Positions 61,329 through 64,000 of a DNA stretch of 64,000 nucleotides are shown here, in pieces. The notes below the pieces were generated by a model, which was given only the letters and a program-made list of their open reading frames with translations, had not been told where the DNA came from and made no database searches. Source of the stretch: Mytilisepta virgata (taxonomy: Eukaryota; Mollusca; Bivalvia; Mytilida; Mytilidae). The stretch's first letter is position 1. Each line of letters starts with the position of its first letter. The position numbers and the translations under genes are program-made. The stretch covers positions 43,652,841 to 43,716,840 of the forward strand of contig CM051513.1 of the NCBI GenBank assembly GCA_028015205.1, given 5' to 3'.

Positions 61329-63392
61329 AAAAATGTAACCTGTTAGATTCAAAGTAATGTAATATTATACAGAAGTTTTATAAAAGATTTAGTTTTCAAT
61401 ATTTTCTCAGGGTTTTTATGTATAAGATTTATTATTTCTCAATATTTGTGTTTTTACCTCAAAAAATTTAAATTATATTTGAATGCTCAGTCTAAAGCTT
61501 GGTTTAGTATTAGATTTTAATAAAATAGTGAACTTTTGTTTGTTCATTCATCCTTGTACAAATGGTCATTTTGAGATCAAGGTGATAAACCTGAAGGCTA
61601 TGACATTGATCTTGATGCATAAATGAATAATTAGAGTTATCTTTCTTGGTATTATGTTTAAGAAAGGAAATGACAGTTGTATAGTGCGCAACTGCCTAGA
61701 ACCCCCTCCTTCGTGTCCTGGTACTCTGCATAACACAATGGGCTAAATGACCAATTGAACCACCCGATAGGCTAAGTGGCCAGTTGCGCACAGGGTGCGC
61801 AACCTGCACCACAGCACCTGTCCGCATATCCCTATTATACCACTACTCCCATAGTGTAGCACGGACTGTGGAGGTCCCGGACGGGACAATATAGACCCGA
61901 AATCTCCAGAAACTGCAAAAATATGGACCCGAAATATACAATTCAACATGTTTTTTTTTACATTTTGGGAGTGTCAATATATTTTGTGTGACAGGTCTGC
62001 TACTTCTTGGAACGGTTACTCAACAATTGTACTGATTAGAGAGGGACAACTCTGGGTTTTCATATTAATTTAAGATGGATGGAGTTTTATCCCTTTAACG
62101 AAATTGGTACATGTAGATCAAACCAAGCAAATTACGATTAACGAGTGTATAAGAAATGTAACAACACATTAGTTCACACCTCAAAAATGAAACATCGTTC
62201 CATCAGAAATTCTGAAAATAGTAACTGAATTCAAATGGGGAAGCAGAAACAAACAAACAAAAAAAAACCAAAAAAAAACAACCAAGAAAAAAGTAATAAC
62301 GGCAAGGTGCTGACTCGGTACACACATTTCAATACGAAATGGTGGGCTAAACCATGTCCCATTTTATTGCAATAGCACAATGCTATAAAAAGTCACAAGG
62401 AATCAAAATAAGCAAAGTTTCAAACAAATAAATAAAATCAAAGTACTAAGAGCAGACAGACACATGCATGCATACTTTAATAAATTCAGTTGTCAAAAGA
62501 AATTTAAAAATAGGAAAGAATTCATTTGTTATTGAATGAATAAAATAATATAAAAAGCGAATATATTACAAAAAAATGACTACATGTGGTGTCTATACTG
62601 TGATAAAATCGTGATTAACTTCGAACAATGTCATTCATATAGATGTACTTATATAAAGTAGTATTCATACTTGTTCATCGATCGACTGGATGCTAATTGA
62701 CCAAATGTTTCATTCACAATTTTTCAACCAGTTCCAAAGTAAAAACAACTGTAGAAAATGATATCATATATCCATAGTATAAACCATTTTAAAATACACA
62801 GATAAAAACAACGGAAAATGTTAGGAGTTTTATACCATCAACGAATTCAACGTCTAACTGAACTTCTACTGTATCGAAAATGTCATTATCGTATAGTCCT
62901 AAGTCACACACGAACCCCTTGTCTTCCTCCCCTCCGGGCAATTGTGAGGTTGTTCCTGATATGTCAACCATGCCTCATATGCTGTACACATAAATTTAAA
63001 ATCAATACAAACACTCTTTTTTTATCAAAAGATATTATTGAGAAGAAAATTTTATAAATTATTTTCCCTGGTTTTCTGTATTTAAATTGTAAATGAACTT
63101 AATTTCTCCAATTGAAATTAACATAAAATATATATATTTAATAAGAAACTACCCCTTAACAACGGGGGCACTTGCAGGCGGGATACCTACAAATGAGTCT
63201 AAGAGCATATACAATGAATCATGTACAAAGAAATAAATACATATACATTTAGGACAATATCATAGTTAAAAAATATTTTTTCTTTAAAACAAGTCAACAT
63301 TAATGTAAAACATAACAGCATTATATATTGATATAAAATCTCAACATTTAGAGATCACATCAATTAAGTTGCACACGTAAATCACAGTTAGC
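61329..63392. other. AT-rich stretch with a GC-rich patch and one weak exon candidate
   Basis: A perfect 8-bp hairpin TTGCGCAC-AGG-GTGCGCAA is at 61784-61802 inside a GC-richer patch (61680-61900) without a convincing ORF. On the minus strand near 62985-62907, after ATGTGTACAG, a short frame (YEAWLTYQEQPHNCPEGRKT) runs to a stop and may be an exon fragment. Support is weak. Confidence 0.3.
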
Positions 63393-63720
63393 TTAATTTT
63401 CTAAAATCGAAGATCTGTAAGTGAACATTTCACTCAACATCTTTTTACTAAATATGTCAACATGTTTACAAACATTTCGATCAACCTTATAAAAATATTC
63501 ACCTAGCTGTATGTTTATTTTTGTCATAGGATGGTAAATCTGGGAAGCAAATGTCAGGGAAGTTAGTATATCGGCAAAATACTTATTTCGTATAGGAGAA
63601 TATTCAGAACATTCGAGAACGAAGTGTTCCATGATCTCAGAATTGCATGAACACATTTGACAAATGGGAGTCTCGCACATATTCATTCTATACAAAACTT
63701 GATTGATGGGTAAACAATTT
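63393..63720 (-). pseudogene. C-terminal fragment of a non-LTR retrotransposon ORF2
   Basis: The frame reads LPINQVLYRMNMCETPICQM, then CSCNSEIMEHFVLECSEYSP and about 60 further residues. The CxxC..EHFxLEC pattern is the zinc-binding tail found after the RT of several LINE groups. No RT lies upstream within the window, so this is a 5'-truncated copy. The family is not determined. Confidence 0.6.
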
Positions 63721-64000
63721 GTTCATGCTAACAATTTTAACTTTGTAGACTTAAAATCGAGCAAGTTTGACAAATAAGGCTGTGTGACCAGACACAAGGT
63801 CTGTAGTAAAAATTTTCAAACATATAATTTTTCTCTTACAAACTTACACCATCATTGATTTTTATTGAACTTAGAGACACTTATTCATTTATAATAGCCA
63901 GAGAAAAAAATTCAAAATTAAATATCTCCATATTTCTTTCTTTTAAAAAAATTAAATAAATATACAGTTATCTGTTTATCCTCTTTTACTCCCAAACCAA
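63721..64000. other. Window end, no feature seen
   Basis: AT-rich sequence upstream (minus strand) of the LINE fragment; a stop codon lies just before the fragment's open frame. Nothing else is seen. Confidence 0.35.

Noticed and set aside
61743..61949. 68-residue minus-strand ORF in a GC-rich patch
   Set aside because: No recognisable domain, poor start context and no splice evidence.
62789..62971. 60-residue acidic minus-strand ORF starting MVDISGTT
   Set aside because: A stop codon lies between the only plausible acceptor and this ATG in that frame, so as an exon it is not supported; a different frame is mentioned as a weak candidate.

Overview
This 64 kb window is AT-rich animal nuclear DNA, most likely from a bivalve mollusc. 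The grounds are small exons with GT..AG introns and conserved phases, many mobile elements, and dispersed repeats of a kind I associate with mussel and oyster genomes: a 5' hairpin such as AGCTCACCTG..GTGAGCT followed by CGTCCGTCCGTC-type sequence. The organism call is an inference. There are no bacterial-style operons, tRNAs, rRNAs or CRISPR arrays that I can support.

Layout. 1-3110: a duplicated repeat block with one dispersed element inserted in it. 3207-4161: a short DNA element with 29-bp terminal inverted repeats. 4325-7031: two divergent small host genes sharing a promoter region, namely a two-exon secreted Thr/Ser-rich protein (minus) and a two-exon protein with a PC4-like segment plus 14-residue repeats (plus). 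8681-14696: isolated host-type exons, including two similar transmembrane exons on opposite strands, and an ORF pair separated by an intron that may be the 5' part of a Penelope-like element. 16695-23038: a Ty3/Gypsy-type element (minus) with gag, a likely -1 frameshift site, pol, and a zinc-finger/acidic extension cut by one TGA. 24460-31063: an apparently complete non-LTR retrotransposon (minus) with both ORFs open and a 14-bp target-site duplication. 33557-38738: more dispersed elements. About 39271-54016: a Helentron-type rolling-circle transposon encoding a cysteine-protease-like head, a zinc-binding/DUF6570-like region, a broken HUH Rep domain, a PIF1 helicase and a C-terminal APE-like endonuclease, followed by a three-exon RPA-like OB-fold gene and a minisatellite tail. 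Other elements are nested in the RPA-like intron and in the tail. 54017-64000: mostly repeats, with a 3' fragment of another LINE at the end.

Most informative points: (i) the Helentron, whose N-terminal protease-like domain carries Gln, Cys and Asp-x-His in the order of C76-type deubiquitinases, with an RPA-like gene beside it; (ii) at least five dispersed repeat families that share one architecture (5' hairpin, GTC/GTCC-rich stretch, internal tandem units, the 5' hairpin arm repeated near the 3' end), with evidence that an internal unit of one family has moved into another; (iii) the Gypsy frameshift site and zinc-finger tail; (iv) the TAATG-coupled LINE with precise target-site duplications.

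All domain calls come from reading motifs by eye. No database search was run.
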